Assembly (NCBI GenBank): GCA_019694555.1
Contig: JAIBBS010000020.1
Coordinates: 1 to 64,000 of the forward strand
DNA length: 64,000 nucleotides
Direction of reading: 5' to 3'
Source: Nannocystaceae bacterium
GTDB taxonomy: Bacteria; Myxococcota_A; Polyangia; Nannocystales; Nannocystaceae
Shown: one piece after another, positions 8,935 to 22,881 of the stretch
Numbering within the stretch: position 1 is the first letter of the stretch
Layout: every line of letters starts with the position of its first letter
Program-made: the position numbers and the translations under genes
Notes under the pieces: model-generated
Seen by the model: the letters and a program-made list of their open reading frames with translations, nothing else
Database searches by the model: none
Told to the model about the DNA's origin: nothing

Positions 8935-10397
8935 CGCGCGGACGGATCCTCGGGATCGGTCGAGCGATCGTCGACCGTCGCGCGCAGCGTACCGCGCCAC
9001 AGCCGGACTTGGATCCCCTCCCCCACGGCGACCGCGGACGCGCTCGTCAGCGCGCGGCCATCGGGGCCGTAGGCCACCGCGTAGCCGCGCTGCAGCACCG
9101 ACAGCGGCGACAGGGCCTGCAGCGACGCGGCCGCGGCCGACAGGCGCAGTCGCGCGCGGGTCGGCAGCCGCGGTCCGACCGCGAACAGTCGGTGCTGCAG
9201 CGCCGCCAGCCGGGCACTGGCGGCGGGGGCCAGCCGCGCGCCGAGCTCGCGCAGCCGCAGCAGCAGCCGCTGCAGCCGCTCGCGCCGTCGCGCGCTGCGG
9301 GCCGACACCGCCTCGACCAGGCGCCGCTGCACCGCGCGCAGGGCCTGGCGATCGCGATCGATGCGCTGGCGCGGGTGCTGCTGCGCCAGCGCGCGCTCGA
9401 ACCGCGACAGCGCGCGGCGAGGCTGCGTGACCACGGCGCGGCCGACCGCGACCAGGGCCATGACCGCGTGATCGAGCCGCGCGCGGCGATCGAGCGGATG
9501 ACGGCGACCGGCGCGGTGCAGCCGTCCCGCCAGGCTCGCGAGCTGCCGCAGCAACGCCTCGCGGTCGGGCACCACCAGCTCGGCGGCCTGCGACGGCGTC
9601 GCCGCGCGCACGTCGGCGACCAGATCACAGATCGTGACGTCGACCTCGTGGCCGACCGCCGAGACCACCGGCACCGGGCACTGCGCGATCGCGTGGGCCA
9701 GGGCCTCGTCGTTGAACGCCCACAGGTCCTCGACCGAGCCGCCACCGCGACCGATGATGATCACGTCGAGCTGCGGCCACCGCGACAGCCGCTGCAGCGC
9801 GCGCAGCAGCGAGCGCGCGGCCTCGTCGCCCTGCACGACCGCGGGCGCCACCAGGTAGCGCATGGGGCAGCGGCGCTGGCCCACCTGCACGATGTCGTGC
9901 AGCGCGGCGCCGTGGGCCGAGGTGATGACGCCGACGGTCCGCGGCCAGCGCGGCAGCGGTCGCTTGCGCGCGAGCTCGAACAGGCCCGCGGCCGCGAGCC
10001 GGGCCTTGCGCTGCTCGAGCTCGAGCATGCGCGCGCCCAGGCCCGCGGGCTCGGCTCGATCGGCGTACAGCTGGAAGCGGCCCTGCTTGGCGAAGATGCC
10101 GACGCGACCGAACACGCGCAGGGCCTGGCCCTCTTGCAGGCGGAAGCGCAGCCGCTCGAGCGTGGAGCGCCACATCGCCACCGGCAGCATCGCGGCGTCG
10201 TCCTTGAGCGTGAAGAAGCCGTGACCCGCGGCGCCGATGCGCAGGTTCGAGACCTCGCCCTCGACCCACACCGCGCCGATGCGACCGTCGAGCGTGGCGT
10301 GGGCGAGCCGCACCAGCGCGCCCACGGTCATCGCGGTCGGACCACCGTCGGGGGGTCGCGGCGCGCCGGGTCGGAACGAGAGCTGCGTCTGCGCCAT
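8931..10397 (-). CDS. xseA: Exodeoxyribonuclease VII large subunit
   Basis: XseA is the catalytic subunit of a single-strand-specific exonuclease. The 488-residue protein has the N-terminal OB fold (about 24-115), the catalytic block GRGGGSVEDLWAFN at 216-229, GHEVD at 249-253 and TPSQAAE at 267-273. A long Arg/Leu-rich coiled coil follows, and then the C-terminal segment LQRGYAVAYGPDGRAL. A small orf precedes it by 8 bp where xseB is often found. Confidence 0.95.
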
Positions 10398-10405
10398 CGC
10401 CGGGC

Positions 10406-10618
10406 TCAGCTGGCCGCATGCGCAGCGGACTCGAGCACGCGTCGCAGCTCGCGCAGCTCGGCTTGCACCCGATCGACGCGCTGCTCGAAGTCGGCGAGCA
10501 ACTGCTCGAGCGTGCGCGGCGGCGGCAAGCCCATCGCTGCGCGGGCGTCGGCGCGCGCGGCCGACTCGGGCGGCACGTCACCGCGCGTGGGCACACCGGT
10601 CGCCTCGCCGCTCGTCAT
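10406..10618 (-). CDS. Short coiled-coil protein; possible XseB replacement
   Basis: This 70-residue protein has a disordered N-terminus and a helix (TLEQLLADFEQRVDRVQAEL and onward) in its second half. It occupies the position of xseB, the small subunit of exonuclease VII, which is also a short helical protein. It lacks the usual XseB pattern with a Gly-containing turn between two helices, so the assignment is open. It is the first gene of the xseA operon and has a strong promoter upstream. Confidence 0.5.
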   Translation of the reverse strand: MTSGEATGVPTRGDVPPESAARADARAAMGLPPPRTLEQLLADFEQRVDRVQAELRELRRVLESAAHAAS

Positions 10619-10631
10619 CGGGTCGCCGCTG

Positions 10632-10660
10632 ATGGTAGGGCACGACCCCGCTCGTGTCAG
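10632..10660 (-). promoter_or_regulatory. Promoter of the coiled-coil orf-xseA-terC-aroE operon
   Basis: CTGACA and TACCAT are separated by exactly 17 nt, a good housekeeping-sigma promoter. The predicted start of transcription is only about 6 nt before the ATG. Confidence 0.65.
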
Positions 10661-10704
10661 GCGCAATCCCGACGACGCGCGCGGACGCGGGCTTGGCGGC
10701 TTTC

Positions 10705-10733
10705 TTGCCCCGGCCGGCGCGAGCACGTCTACT
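10705..10733 (+). promoter_or_regulatory. Promoter of the lipoprotein gene at 10740
   Basis: TTGCCC, 17 nt, then TCTACT. The -10 element ends 6 nt before the GTG start codon, so transcription would begin at or next to the start codon. Confidence 0.5.
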
Positions 10734-10739
10734 GCCCCG

Positions 10740-11375
10740 GTGCGCCCGTCCCTGCCCGTCCGTGTCGCGATCCCGCTGGTGAGCGCGCTGCTGGCGTCGT
10801 GCGGACTGTTCCAGGAGCTGCAGTCGGCCGACTCGGCCACGACCGGCAGCTCGAGCAGCAGCGGCTCGAGCGGCGCAGACGGCGGCAGCGGCGGTGGCTG
10901 CGAGATCGCCAGCGAGGATCGCTGCGACAACCAAGACACGCTGCGCAGCTGCGACCCGAGCTCGGGCGAGGTCACGGTCTACTCGTGCACCGACGTGTGC
11001 GGCGACAACCTCAACTTCAGCTGCCTGCGCGCGACCGCGGAGGGACAGCACGCGTGCTGGTGCGTGGCCCCGGGCACGCACCAGCAGCTCGACTGCCCCG
11101 ATCTCGAGGCATGCCTGCGCGCGTGCGCGGACGATCCCGCGGCCTCGACGACGTGCCCCGACGCGTGCTTCTCGCGCACGACCTCGAACACGATCCGGGC
11201 CTACGGCGCGCTGGTGTTCTGCGCCAACGAGTACTGCAGCACCGCGTGCACCGAGGATCCGGCGTCGTGCAGCCAGTGCATCGAGGACGCGATCCAGTTC
11301 GGCGGTGGCGACTGCACGCTCGAGCGCGCGCTGTGCGACGACGACACCAGCGACGACGACCCGTGGTGGCCGTGA
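10740..11375 (+). CDS. Cys-rich lipoprotein with Ser/Gly linker
   Basis: This 211-residue lipoprotein has the signal peptide VRVAIPLVSALLASC with lipobox LLASC, a GSSSSSGSSG linker, and then a domain with about 23 cysteines (CDNQDTLRSCDP, DLEACLRACADD, CSQCIEDA). The pairwise spacing suggests a disulfide-knotted surface domain. Its C-terminus is acidic (DDDTSDDDPWWP). No enzyme motif is seen. This architecture recurs several times in the window. It is divergent from the xseA operon. Confidence 0.75.
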   Translation: MRPSLPVRVAIPLVSALLASCGLFQELQSADSATTGSSSSSGSSGADGGSGGGCEIASEDRCDNQDTLRSCDPSSGEVTVYSCTDVCGDNLNFSCLRATAEGQHACWCVAPGTHQQLDCPDLEACLRACADDPAASTTCPDACFSRTTSNTIRAYGALVFCANEYCSTACTEDPASCSQCIEDAIQFGGGDCTLERALCDDDTSDDDPWWP

Positions 11376-11434
11376 GGCCCGGGCCCGCGCGCGATGCGAT
11401 CGCGACGCCGGCTTTGGCGTAGCCTGGGGCGCGC

Positions 11435-12271
11435 ATGGCCGAGTGGATCGAGATCGAGGACGGCCCCGCCGGCGAACGCGGGCGCGTGCGCGTCGACCGG
11501 CGCGGCACGGGCCCGACGGCGCTGTTGCTGGTCGGCGGGATGACGCAGACGCTGGCGAGCTGGGGCGGACAGCTGCGACCGCTGTCGGCCCGACGCACGG
11601 CGATCGCCTACGAGGCGCGCGGCCAGGGCATGACCGCGCTGTCGCTGACCGATTGCTCGCTGGCGCAGCACGTCCGCGACTTCGCGGCGCTGGTGCCGGC
11701 GCTGGGCCTGCGCGCACCGGTCGATCTGTGCGGCTTCTCGTTCGGCGGCCGCCTGGCGCTGGCGGTGGCCGCCGAGGCGCCGCAGCTGGTGCGCAAGCTG
11801 GTGGTGTGCGGCGTGGGCCTCGACCGCTCGATCGTGGCGCGGCTGATCGTGCAGGGCTGGATCGCAGCGCTGCGCACCGGCGACCTCGAGGCGCTCGCGC
11901 GCGTGAGCCTGCCGGACATCGTCGGCCCCGACTACCTCGCCGCCAACGAGCACCTGATCGAGCCGATGATCCGCGCGAGCATCGAACGCAACCGCTACGA
12001 CGGCGTCGCCGCGCTCATGCACGCGACCCAGACGCTCCCGCCCGACTCGCCCTGGACCACCGCCGCGCTCGCACGCCGCGTCGCCGCCGCGGGCGTGCCC
12101 GCGCTGTGCATCGGCGGCGCACTCGACCGCCTCGCCGCACCCGACGACGTGCGCGCGCTGGCCGAGGTGCTCGGCGCGGAGGCGGTCGTGCTCGATCGCG
12201 TGGGGCACACGGTGGCGATCGAGGCCGCGGCGGCGTGGCGGGGGGCGGTGGAGGGGTTCTTGGATCGGTGA
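11435..12271 (+). CDS. Alpha/beta hydrolase
   Basis: This 278-residue hydrolase resembles esterases and haloperoxidase-like enzymes. The nucleophile elbow GFSFGG places the serine at 102, the acid is Asp in GGALDRLAAPDD, and the base is His in DRVGHTVAIE. The oxyanion segment is LLLVGGMTQTLASWG. No signal peptide is present. TAGCCT ends 9 nt before the ATG, and no ribosome-binding site is seen. The substrate cannot be assigned. Its stop lies in a hairpin shared with fmt. Confidence 0.85.
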   Translation: MAEWIEIEDGPAGERGRVRVDRRGTGPTALLLVGGMTQTLASWGGQLRPLSARRTAIAYEARGQGMTALSLTDCSLAQHVRDFAALVPALGLRAPVDLCGFSFGGRLALAVAAEAPQLVRKLVVCGVGLDRSIVARLIVQGWIAALRTGDLEALARVSLPDIVGPDYLAANEHLIEPMIRASIERNRYDGVAALMHATQTLPPDSPWTTAALARRVAAAGVPALCIGGALDRLAAPDDVRALAEVLGAEAVVLDRVGHTVAIEAAAAWRGAVEGFLDR

Positions 12272-12291
12272 TCGGCTCCCCCCGAATCACC
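12267..12291. terminator. Hairpin sharing the stops of hydrolase and fmt
   Basis: GGTGATCGG pairs with CCG and ATCACC, with one bulged base and a C-rich loop. The TGA of the plus gene pairs with the TCA of the minus gene. No T-tract. Confidence 0.4.
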
Positions 12292-13222
12292 CCAATCGCT
12301 CGTCCGTTCCGAACGGCCGCCCCGCCGCATACGCGCGCGCAGGCATGCGGCGCTTGCCCGCGGGCTGCAGCTCCGCGATGCACAGCGCCGCGCCGTCGCC
12401 GGCGGCGACGTGCAGGCCCGCGGCGTCGATGGCGAGCACGGTGCCTGCGGCGTGCTCGGCCGCGCCGCGCGGCGAGAGCGTGGCGGCGAACAGCTTGAGT
12501 TCGTCGCCGCCGCGGAGGCAGCACGCCAGCGGCCACGGATCCATGCCGCGAATGTGATCCACCAGCGATTGTGCGCTGCGGCTCCAGTCGATGCGGCCTT
12601 CGTCCTTGCGCAGCGGGGGTGCCAGCGTCACGCCGTCGTCGGGCTGCGGCTGCGGCGGTGCGACGTCGGGGAAGCGCGTGAGGAACTCGCCCAGCGTCGC
12701 CGCGCCGAGCTCGGCCAGGCGCACGAACAGCTCGCCCTGGGTCTCGTGCGGCCCGATCGGCGTGCGCACCATCGCGTGCACCGGACCGGTGTCGAGGCCC
12801 TCGTCCATCTGCATGATGGCCACGCCGGTCTCGCGATCGCCGGCCAAGATGGCGCGCTGGATCGGCGCCGCGCCGCGCCAGCGCGGCAGCAGCGACGCGT
12901 GCACGTTGAGGCAGCCGTGCCGTGGCAGCGCCAGCAGCGGCGGCGGCAAGATGCGCCCGAACGCCACCACGATCGCGACGTCGAGCGCGTGCTCGCGCAG
13001 CGCCGCCGCCAGCGTGCCGTCCTTCATCTTCGTCGGCTGCAGGATCGGCACACCGAGCGCGAGCGCGGCCTGCTTCACGGCCGGGGCCGTCAGCGCGCGG
13101 CCGCGACCCGCGGGCCGATCGGGCTGGCACACCACCACGCGCAGATCACAGCGCGCCGCGACCTCGCGCAGGCTGGGCAACGCGAACTCCGGCGAGCCCA
13201 GAAACGCCGCCCGCAGCGTCAT
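12287..13222 (-). CDS. fmt: Methionyl-tRNA formyltransferase
   Basis: Fmt formylates initiator Met-tRNA with 10-formyl-tetrahydrofolate. The 311-residue protein has the formyl-folate site with catalytic Asn106 and His108 in LNVHASLLPRWRGAAPIQ and Asp144 in DEGLDTGP, followed by the C-terminal tRNA-binding OB domain. Its ATG overlaps the stop of the upstream DUF4388 protein. No def (peptide deformylase) gene is adjacent, unlike in many bacteria. Confidence 0.96.
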   Translation of the reverse strand: MTLRAAFLGSPEFALPSLREVAARCDLRVVVCQPDRPAGRGRALTAPAVKQAALALGVPILQPTKMKDGTLAAALREHALDVAIVVAFGRILPPPLLALPRHGCLNVHASLLPRWRGAAPIQRAILAGDRETGVAIMQMDEGLDTGPVHAMVRTPIGPHETQGELFVRLAELGAATLGEFLTRFPDVAPPQPQPDDGVTLAPPLRKDEGRIDWSRSAQSLVDHIRGMDPWPLACCLRGGDELKLFAATLSPRGAAEHAAGTVLAIDAAGLHVAAGDGAALCIAELQPAGKRRMPARAYAAGRPFGTDERLG

Positions 13223-15198
13223 GGCTCCTCCAGCTGCGCGAGGTAGGCGTTGCGCAGCATGTCGTGCGCCAGCACGTCGCGCGCCTCCGCCAGCGCCGCG
13301 CGCAGCTCCGCCAGCGCCTGTCCCAGCTCCGCGACCGTCGCCGGCTCGAGCCGCGCGTCGCCGAAGGTGCGATCGAGATCGGCCCACGCCACGCGCACGT
13401 CCGCACGGGTCGCATCGCGCTCGAGCCCCAGCAGCGCGAAGTAGTCGGCCTCGCGCGCCAGCGCCAGCCGGGCCTCGATGCGCCGGCGATCGATCGCGAC
13501 CGGATCGTCGATCACGCGCGGCGCCGGCATCGGCTCGCCGGTCAGATCGAGCAGCTCGAGCACGTGCAGCGCGTAGATCACCGTGAGCAGCTCGGCCTCG
13601 TCCGCGGCCGGATCCGCGAGCAGCTCGCTCAGGCTCGCGCGACCGTCGAGCCGCGACAGCCACGCCTCCTCGCCCGGCAGCAGCTGCAGGCCCTCGGCGA
13701 GATCGCGGCGGGCATTCGCGCGCGACCACGCCTCGTCGCGCAGCTGCGGGTGCGCGCCGGGTCCGCCCAGCAGCCCCAGCAACCGCGCCGGTTCCATGCG
13801 CTGACGGATGCCCTCGACCAGCAGCACCGCCGTCGGCGTCGTCAGCTGGATCGGCTCCTCGCAGGTCGCGTCGGGCTCGAGCACCCAGTGGCCCTCGCGC
13901 CACGGCAACGTCGAGTCGACGATGCGCGCCAGGTGTTCCTGCAGCGCCGTGAGCAGCTCGGCCTGTTTGAGCAGCCCGGCCTCGACCAGGATCTGCCCCG
14001 CGCGGCGGCCCTCGGCCTCGGTCAAGCGCCGCGCCTCGGCGTACTGCGAGCGCGTGAGCATGCCGCTGCGCAGGAGGCCGTCGAGCAGGCGGTCGTGACC
14101 GGCGCTGCTGCGCGCGAACACGATCGCGCCGGCGTCGAACCACACCGCCTTTTCCACCCGCGCCGAGGCCAGCACCAGCTTGCCGGAGAACGCTGCGCGG
14201 TGCAGCCGGCTGAGCAACCGCGGCACCTCGACCGTCGCCAGATCGCCCTGACGTTCGAGCGGCAGCGGCACGCGTCGACGGGGACGATCGGCGAACTCGG
14301 ACGTCACCGCGACCACCGGTGCGGTGTGCTCGCGGACCTCGCCGGTCGCGTGCTCGGCCGCGCCGTAGCGGTTCGCGGTGGACGCACGCGGACCCAGCGG
14401 TCCCGCGTCTTCGAGCAGCACGGTGGTCTCGCGCGGTCCCTTGGGCACGCGCGACGAGCCTGGCTCGGGCTCGCGCACCACCACCGGCGGCGCGATGAGC
14501 TTGAGCTCCGCGACCTCGAGCCGCTCCTGCGACTCGCCGGGATCGATGGCCTCGTCCGCGTCGGGCAGCGGCACGTCGTCGAGGCCGAGCTCCGCGAGAT
14601 CGAGATCGTCGGCCGAGTCCGACATCGCGCCGCGCTCCGCCGGCGAGCGGCGGCGTGCGTCGAGGATGCCGAAGGTGCGGTGCAGCTGCCCCGCCATCGG
14701 CGAGTCGTCGCCGCCGCGCGTCGGCGTCGGCACCACGCGCACCGGGCCGGTCTCCTCGATCACCTCCGTGCGCGTGGGCCAGGTGCCGCCGGTGCTCTCG
14801 GGCTCGGGCGGGACCGACACCGCCACCGGTGCCCGCAACGGCGGTCCCGCCAGCGCATCGACGGCGATCTGCAGCGTCTCGTCGGTGATGGGCTCCTCGA
14901 GGAAGTGATCGGCGCCCAGCTCGAGCACGTCGGCGAGATCGAAGCCCGAGGCCGCCGGTCGCCCGCACAGCGTCACCGGGATCGCAGCGCCGCGCTGCAG
15001 CCGACGCAGGGTCGCCATGAAAACCGGCGGATCGACGTCGTCCAGGCACACCACGATCAGCCGCGGCTCGCCGCGCTCGAGCGCGGCCGCGAGCTCGCCG
15101 GGCGCGAGCACGGACGCGGCGTAGCCCAGCGCGCGCACGCGCTCGAGCAGCGTGGCGCGCTGGCCCGGATCGCCGACGATCAGCACCTCGGGTTCCAC
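13219..15198 (-). CDS. Receiver-like, DUF4388 and DnaJ-like fusion protein
   Basis: This 659-residue protein has a myxobacterial-style layout. Residues 1-115 look like a response-regulator receiver fold (EVLIVGDPGQRA, LIVVCLDD, LELGADHFLEEPI). A long acidic, disordered linker follows. A DUF4388/PATAN-type region spans about 316-480 (LLSRLHRAAFSGKLVLAS). The C-terminal 76 residues resemble a J domain (DYFALLGLERDATRADVRVA) but lack HPD, so Hsp70 stimulation is unlikely. It may be a signalling adaptor for motility or polarity. It starts with GTG and lies between priA and fmt in one operon. Confidence 0.75.
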   Translation of the reverse strand: MEPEVLIVGDPGQRATLLERVRALGYAASVLAPGELAAALERGEPRLIVVCLDDVDPPVFMATLRRLQRGAAIPVTLCGRPAASGFDLADVLELGADHFLEEPITDETLQIAVDALAGPPLRAPVAVSVPPEPESTGGTWPTRTEVIEETGPVRVVPTPTRGGDDSPMAGQLHRTFGILDARRRSPAERGAMSDSADDLDLAELGLDDVPLPDADEAIDPGESQERLEVAELKLIAPPVVVREPEPGSSRVPKGPRETTVLLEDAGPLGPRASTANRYGAAEHATGEVREHTAPVVAVTSEFADRPRRRVPLPLERQGDLATVEVPRLLSRLHRAAFSGKLVLASARVEKAVWFDAGAIVFARSSAGHDRLLDGLLRSGMLTRSQYAEARRLTEAEGRRAGQILVEAGLLKQAELLTALQEHLARIVDSTLPWREGHWVLEPDATCEEPIQLTTPTAVLLVEGIRQRMEPARLLGLLGGPGAHPQLRDEAWSRANARRDLAEGLQLLPGEEAWLSRLDGRASLSELLADPAADEAELLTVIYALHVLELLDLTGEPMPAPRVIDDPVAIDRRRIEARLALAREADYFALLGLERDATRADVRVAWADLDRTFGDARLEPATVAELGQALAELRAALAEARDVLAHDMLRNAYLAQLEEP

Positions 15199-15213
15199 GG
15201 TCGCGGCCGCAGT

Positions 15214-17726
<2,513 letters not shown>

Positions 17727-17730
<4 letters not shown>

Positions 17731-18362
17731 GGGCGCGCAGTCCCGCCGCGCGGTCGATCGGACGGCGACAGACCCCGCTCGATCGCGAGCCGCAGATCGC
17801 GGCGACCGAGCCACAGCTCGATCACGCCGCACGCGATCGCGAGCACGCCGATCACGAGCAGCACCTCGACCACACTGCCACGCCACAGCTGCACCAGCGC
17901 CGCGTCGCTGGCGTCGGCCGCCCGCGCGGCACCGGCGATGCGCCCGCGCAGCGCGACCACGCCCAGCGCGAGCAGGCCCGCGGTCACGCCGAAGCCCAGC
18001 GTCACGCGGTGGGGCCGTGGCGCCAGCGCCAAGCCCGACGCCATCGCGGGGCGGATCGGACCCAGGCGAGAGGCGATCGCGGCCGCGAGCGCGGCGATCG
18101 CCACCGCCGCAGCCGCGAGCGCGAGCAGCAGCACGGCCGCCTGCGACACGGTCGTGACCAGCAGTGTGCGCGCGGCCACGGCGTCCCCGCGCAGCGCCGC
18201 GCCGACCTGGTCGGCGATGCCCGGCGCGACGTCGAACCCGACGCGGCACACCGCGGCCCATGCCACACACGACAGCCCCACGGTCCACCACGCCGACGAC
18301 GGACGCACGCCGGCCTGCCACGCCTTGCGCAGCTGCGCGACCGTCGAGCTCGGCGCCGCCAT
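17727..18362 (-). CDS. FlhB/SctU-like membrane protein without cytoplasmic domain
   Basis: This 211-residue protein has four hydrophobic segments after the N-terminal STVAQLRKAWQAGVRPSS, and ends in ELWLGRRDLRLAIERGLSPS. That layout (basic N-terminal helix, four helices, then a basic RRDLR helix) is that of FlhB/SctU, the switch protein of type III export. The autocleaving NPTH domain is absent. Other export-gate genes lie about 6 kb away on the same strand. Similarity is judged by eye, so an unrelated four-helix protein is possible. It is translationally coupled to priA. Confidence 0.45.
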
Positions 18363-18372
18363 CTGCCCTCGG

Positions 18373-18401
18373 AGATACCAGCGGCGACGCGGCTTCGCCA
18401 A
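18373..18401 (-). promoter_or_regulatory. Promoter of the sctU-like/priA/fmt operon
   Basis: TTGGCG, 17 nt, then GTATCT on the minus strand, 10 nt before the ATG. This leaves a leader of only a few bases. Confidence 0.45.
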
Positions 18402-18529
18402 GGTTTGCGCGCGTGGGTGCGTCGCGCAGGCCCCGAGCCGGCGATCGCCCCGCGGCCGCGCCGACGCGGCGCTGCGCCCCGGCGCGATCGGTGCCGCGCG
18501 ATCGACCGCGCGCGGGTATGCTGCGCCCG

Positions 18530-20845
<2,316 letters not shown>

Positions 20846-21937
20846 TCAGAAGCCGACGCCGAGCTTGAACGCGACGCGGTCGTAGCTCGCGACCTTCTGC
20901 TGCCACACGAAGGTCGGGCGGATCCAACCCAGCGACGCGTGGATCCACATCCACGGCGCGACCGCGAACTGGGCCCCGAGATCGAGACCCAGGGTGTACA
21001 GCAGCGCGAGGTCGTTGCGACCGAACAGCTCCACGCGGGCCCCGCCCACGCCGCCTTGGAACTCGAGCATCGGCGTGACCACGCCGGGATACTGCATGCC
21101 CAGGCCCAAGCGCTCCATCAGCAACAGGTCGGCACGATCGCCGCGCGCGGCGGCGCGGCCACCTTCGATGCCGAACTCGGTCAGCAGGTTCACGCGCACG
21201 TAGCGACGCAGCGGCGTGACCTCGAGCGACGCGAGGTGCCAGTCCTGCGCGCGACCGAGGCGATCGCGGATGCCGAAGTAGCGGTAGCCGACCACGAACG
21301 CGGCCGAGCGCTTGGGCGGATGCGGCGGCCGGCGATACTCGGGCCGCGCGTCGTCGACCGTCGGCGTCGCGGTGCGCACGATCGCCTTGGTCGGCGTGCG
21401 TGGGTTGGTGCGCGGCGGCTGCGGTGGCGCGGCCTGATCCTCGCGCCGCCAGGTCTCGACCTCCTCGCGCGAGACCAGACGCAGCGGCGCGGCCTCGGCA
21501 CCCGCACCGGCGCCGGCCTTGGGCAGACGCCGCGGCGACGGCTTCTGGAAGCCCGCGGGGCCGTCGGCCTCGATCTCGGGCCCCGGCGGCGGCGGCTCGG
21601 TCGGTGTCGCCGTCGTGGGTGCGCGCGGCGAGGCCCCGGCGGCCGGCGGCGGCGGTGCGCGCTTGCTCGGCGCAGGCGGTGGCGCGGTGGGCGCGCCGGG
21701 CGGCGGCGGAGCAGGCTCGCGCGGAGCAGGCTCGCTCGGTGCCTCGCTCGATGGGGCCTCGCTCGGTGCGGGCTCGCTCGGTGCGGGCTCGCTCGGTGCG
21801 GGCTCGCTCGGTGCGGGCTCGCTCGGTGGCGGCGGGCTCGGTGCCTCGCTCGGCGGCGGGGCCGGCATCGCACGGCCCGGCAGCGGCGGCAGCTTCGGCG
21901 GCCCCAGCACCAACGCGAGCACCAGCGCTGCGATCAC
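20846..21937 (-). CDS. Pro-rich envelope protein with C-terminal beta-barrel-like domain
   Basis: This 363-residue protein has an N-terminal hydrophobic signal (VIAALVLALVLG), then about 150 residues of Pro, Ala, Ser and Glu that include tandem PAPSE pentapeptides. The C-terminal region from about 200 has alternating aromatic strands (AAFVVGYRYFGI, MLEFQGGVGGARV, ending VAFKLGVGF). A terminal aromatic residue is typical of outer-membrane barrels. The Pro-rich part could span the periplasm. GTG overlaps the stop of the upstream lipoprotein, and its own stop abuts that of the RCC1 gene. Confidence 0.65.
   Translation of the reverse strand: MIAALVLALVLGPPKLPPLPGRAMPAPPPSEAPSPPPPSEPAPSEPAPSEPAPSEPAPSEAPSSEAPSEPAPREPAPPPPGAPTAPPPAPSKRAPPPPAAGASPRAPTTATPTEPPPPGPEIEADGPAGFQKPSPRRLPKAGAGAGAEAAPLRLVSREEVETWRREDQAAPPQPPRTNPRTPTKAIVRTATPTVDDARPEYRRPPHPPKRSAAFVVGYRYFGIRDRLGRAQDWHLASLEVTPLRRYVRVNLLTEFGIEGGRAAARGDRADLLLMERLGLGMQYPGVVTPMLEFQGGVGGARVELFGRNDLALLYTLGLDLGAQFAVAPWMWIHASLGWIRPTFVWQQKVASYDRVAFKLGVGF
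21761..21820 (-). repeat. 15-bp coding tandem repeat (PAPSE)
   Basis: Four perfect copies of GCTCGGTGCGGGCTC (plus-strand reading) are followed by a degenerate fifth. They are in frame and encode a Pro-Ala-Pro-Ser-Glu run. Copy number could change by slippage without breaking the frame. Confidence 0.9.
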
Positions 21938-22680
21938 GGCGTGCCTCGCAGCTCGATGGTCGCGGCCATCTCGTCGAGGTCGCCGTCGCTGGGTGCGAAC
22001 AGCGAGCCGAACGCGGCGCGGATGGTTCGCTCGCCGCCGTCGTAGTAGAGCCCGCGCACGTACAGCCCCGGCGGGATCACGACGTCGTAGCGCCACGGCG
22101 TGCCCGCGGCGTCGGTCTTGCGCAGCTCCTGCACGAGCTCGGCCGCCTGCGTCGTCACCAGCAGATCGAGCTCCGCGAGCGCGACGTCCTTGGGCGAGCG
22201 CAGATCGACGTCGAGCAGGCCCGGCAGGTCCGCCGTCGTCGCGTCGGTGCCCAGCCCATCGGTGCCCAGCCCATCGGTGCCCAGCCCATCGGTGCCCAAT
22301 CCGTCGGTCGCCAGTCCCAGGCCGGTGCTGCCGAACAGGCCCTGCGCGGTCGAGGGCAGCAGATCGGCGATCGTGTGATCGCGCGTCGCGGGACCCAGCG
22401 CGAACGCGTGCGTCGGCGGCGAGCCCGACACCTGCAGGCCGAAGATCTCCGCGGGAATCTCGAGCCTGAGCGTGAGCCCGTCGTCCTGCGTCACGTTCCA
22501 CGGCGGCGTGACGTACGTGACGCCGTACGCGTCGTCCTGGCTGCGCCAGGTGGTCACGCCCTCGACGTAGTTCGCGGCATCGCAACCCGTCGCGGCCGCG
22601 AGCACGATCGCCATCGCGCGCGCCCGACGGCGTCGTCGCGAGGTCGCTCCACGGCTGGGATCCAGCGGCACGGCTCCCAC
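21934..22680 (-). CDS. Lipoprotein with GLGTD repeats
   Basis: This 248-residue protein starts at a GTG that supplies an Arg-rich region before the hydrophobic core and lipobox AAATGC; an internal ATG would leave no positive charge. The mature part has an immunoglobulin-like look (LTLRLEIPAEIFGLQV, YDVVIPPGLYVRGLYYDG). A central run of GLGTD pentapeptides interrupts it. It is coupled to the Pro-rich protein by GTGA, so the two probably act together in the envelope. The 201 bp upstream holds nothing recognisable. Confidence 0.65.
   Translation of the reverse strand: MGAVPLDPSRGATSRRRRRARAMAIVLAAATGCDAANYVEGVTTWRSQDDAYGVTYVTPPWNVTQDDGLTLRLEIPAEIFGLQVSGSPPTHAFALGPATRDHTIADLLPSTAQGLFGSTGLGLATDGLGTDGLGTDGLGTDGLGTDATTADLPGLLDVDLRSPKDVALAELDLLVTTQAAELVQELRKTDAAGTPWRYDVVIPPGLYVRGLYYDGGERTIRAAFGSLFAPSDGDLDEMAATIELRGTP
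22246..22320 (-). repeat. 15-bp coding tandem repeat (GLGTD)
   Basis: Three perfect copies of GGTGCCCAGCCCATC (plus-strand reading) are followed by two diverged ones. They encode a Gly-Leu-Gly-Thr-Asp series in frame. Confidence 0.9.
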
Positions 22681-22881
22681 GGGTTCGTCGCCATGCCGCC
22701 GCGGCTTGAGCCGCGCACCGCCGCAGGGCCAGCGACGGCGCGGCCCGTCCCTGCCCCGGACACCTGCTGCGGCCGAGCACGGCCCGCTCCGCGTGCCGTC
22801 CCCGTGCGCGCGCCGGTCACCGCAGCCCTGCGCTTGCGCTCGCGTCGCGACGCGACACCGTGGGCAATCGCGGGTGCTCGA

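Noticed and set aside
10406-10618. Calling the small gene before xseA as xseB
   Set aside because: Position and size fit, but the characteristic XseB sequence pattern is not visible, so it is left as a coiled-coil protein.
21761-22320. Tandem arrays as a CRISPR
   Set aside because: Units are 15 bp without spacers and are in frame within coding sequence.
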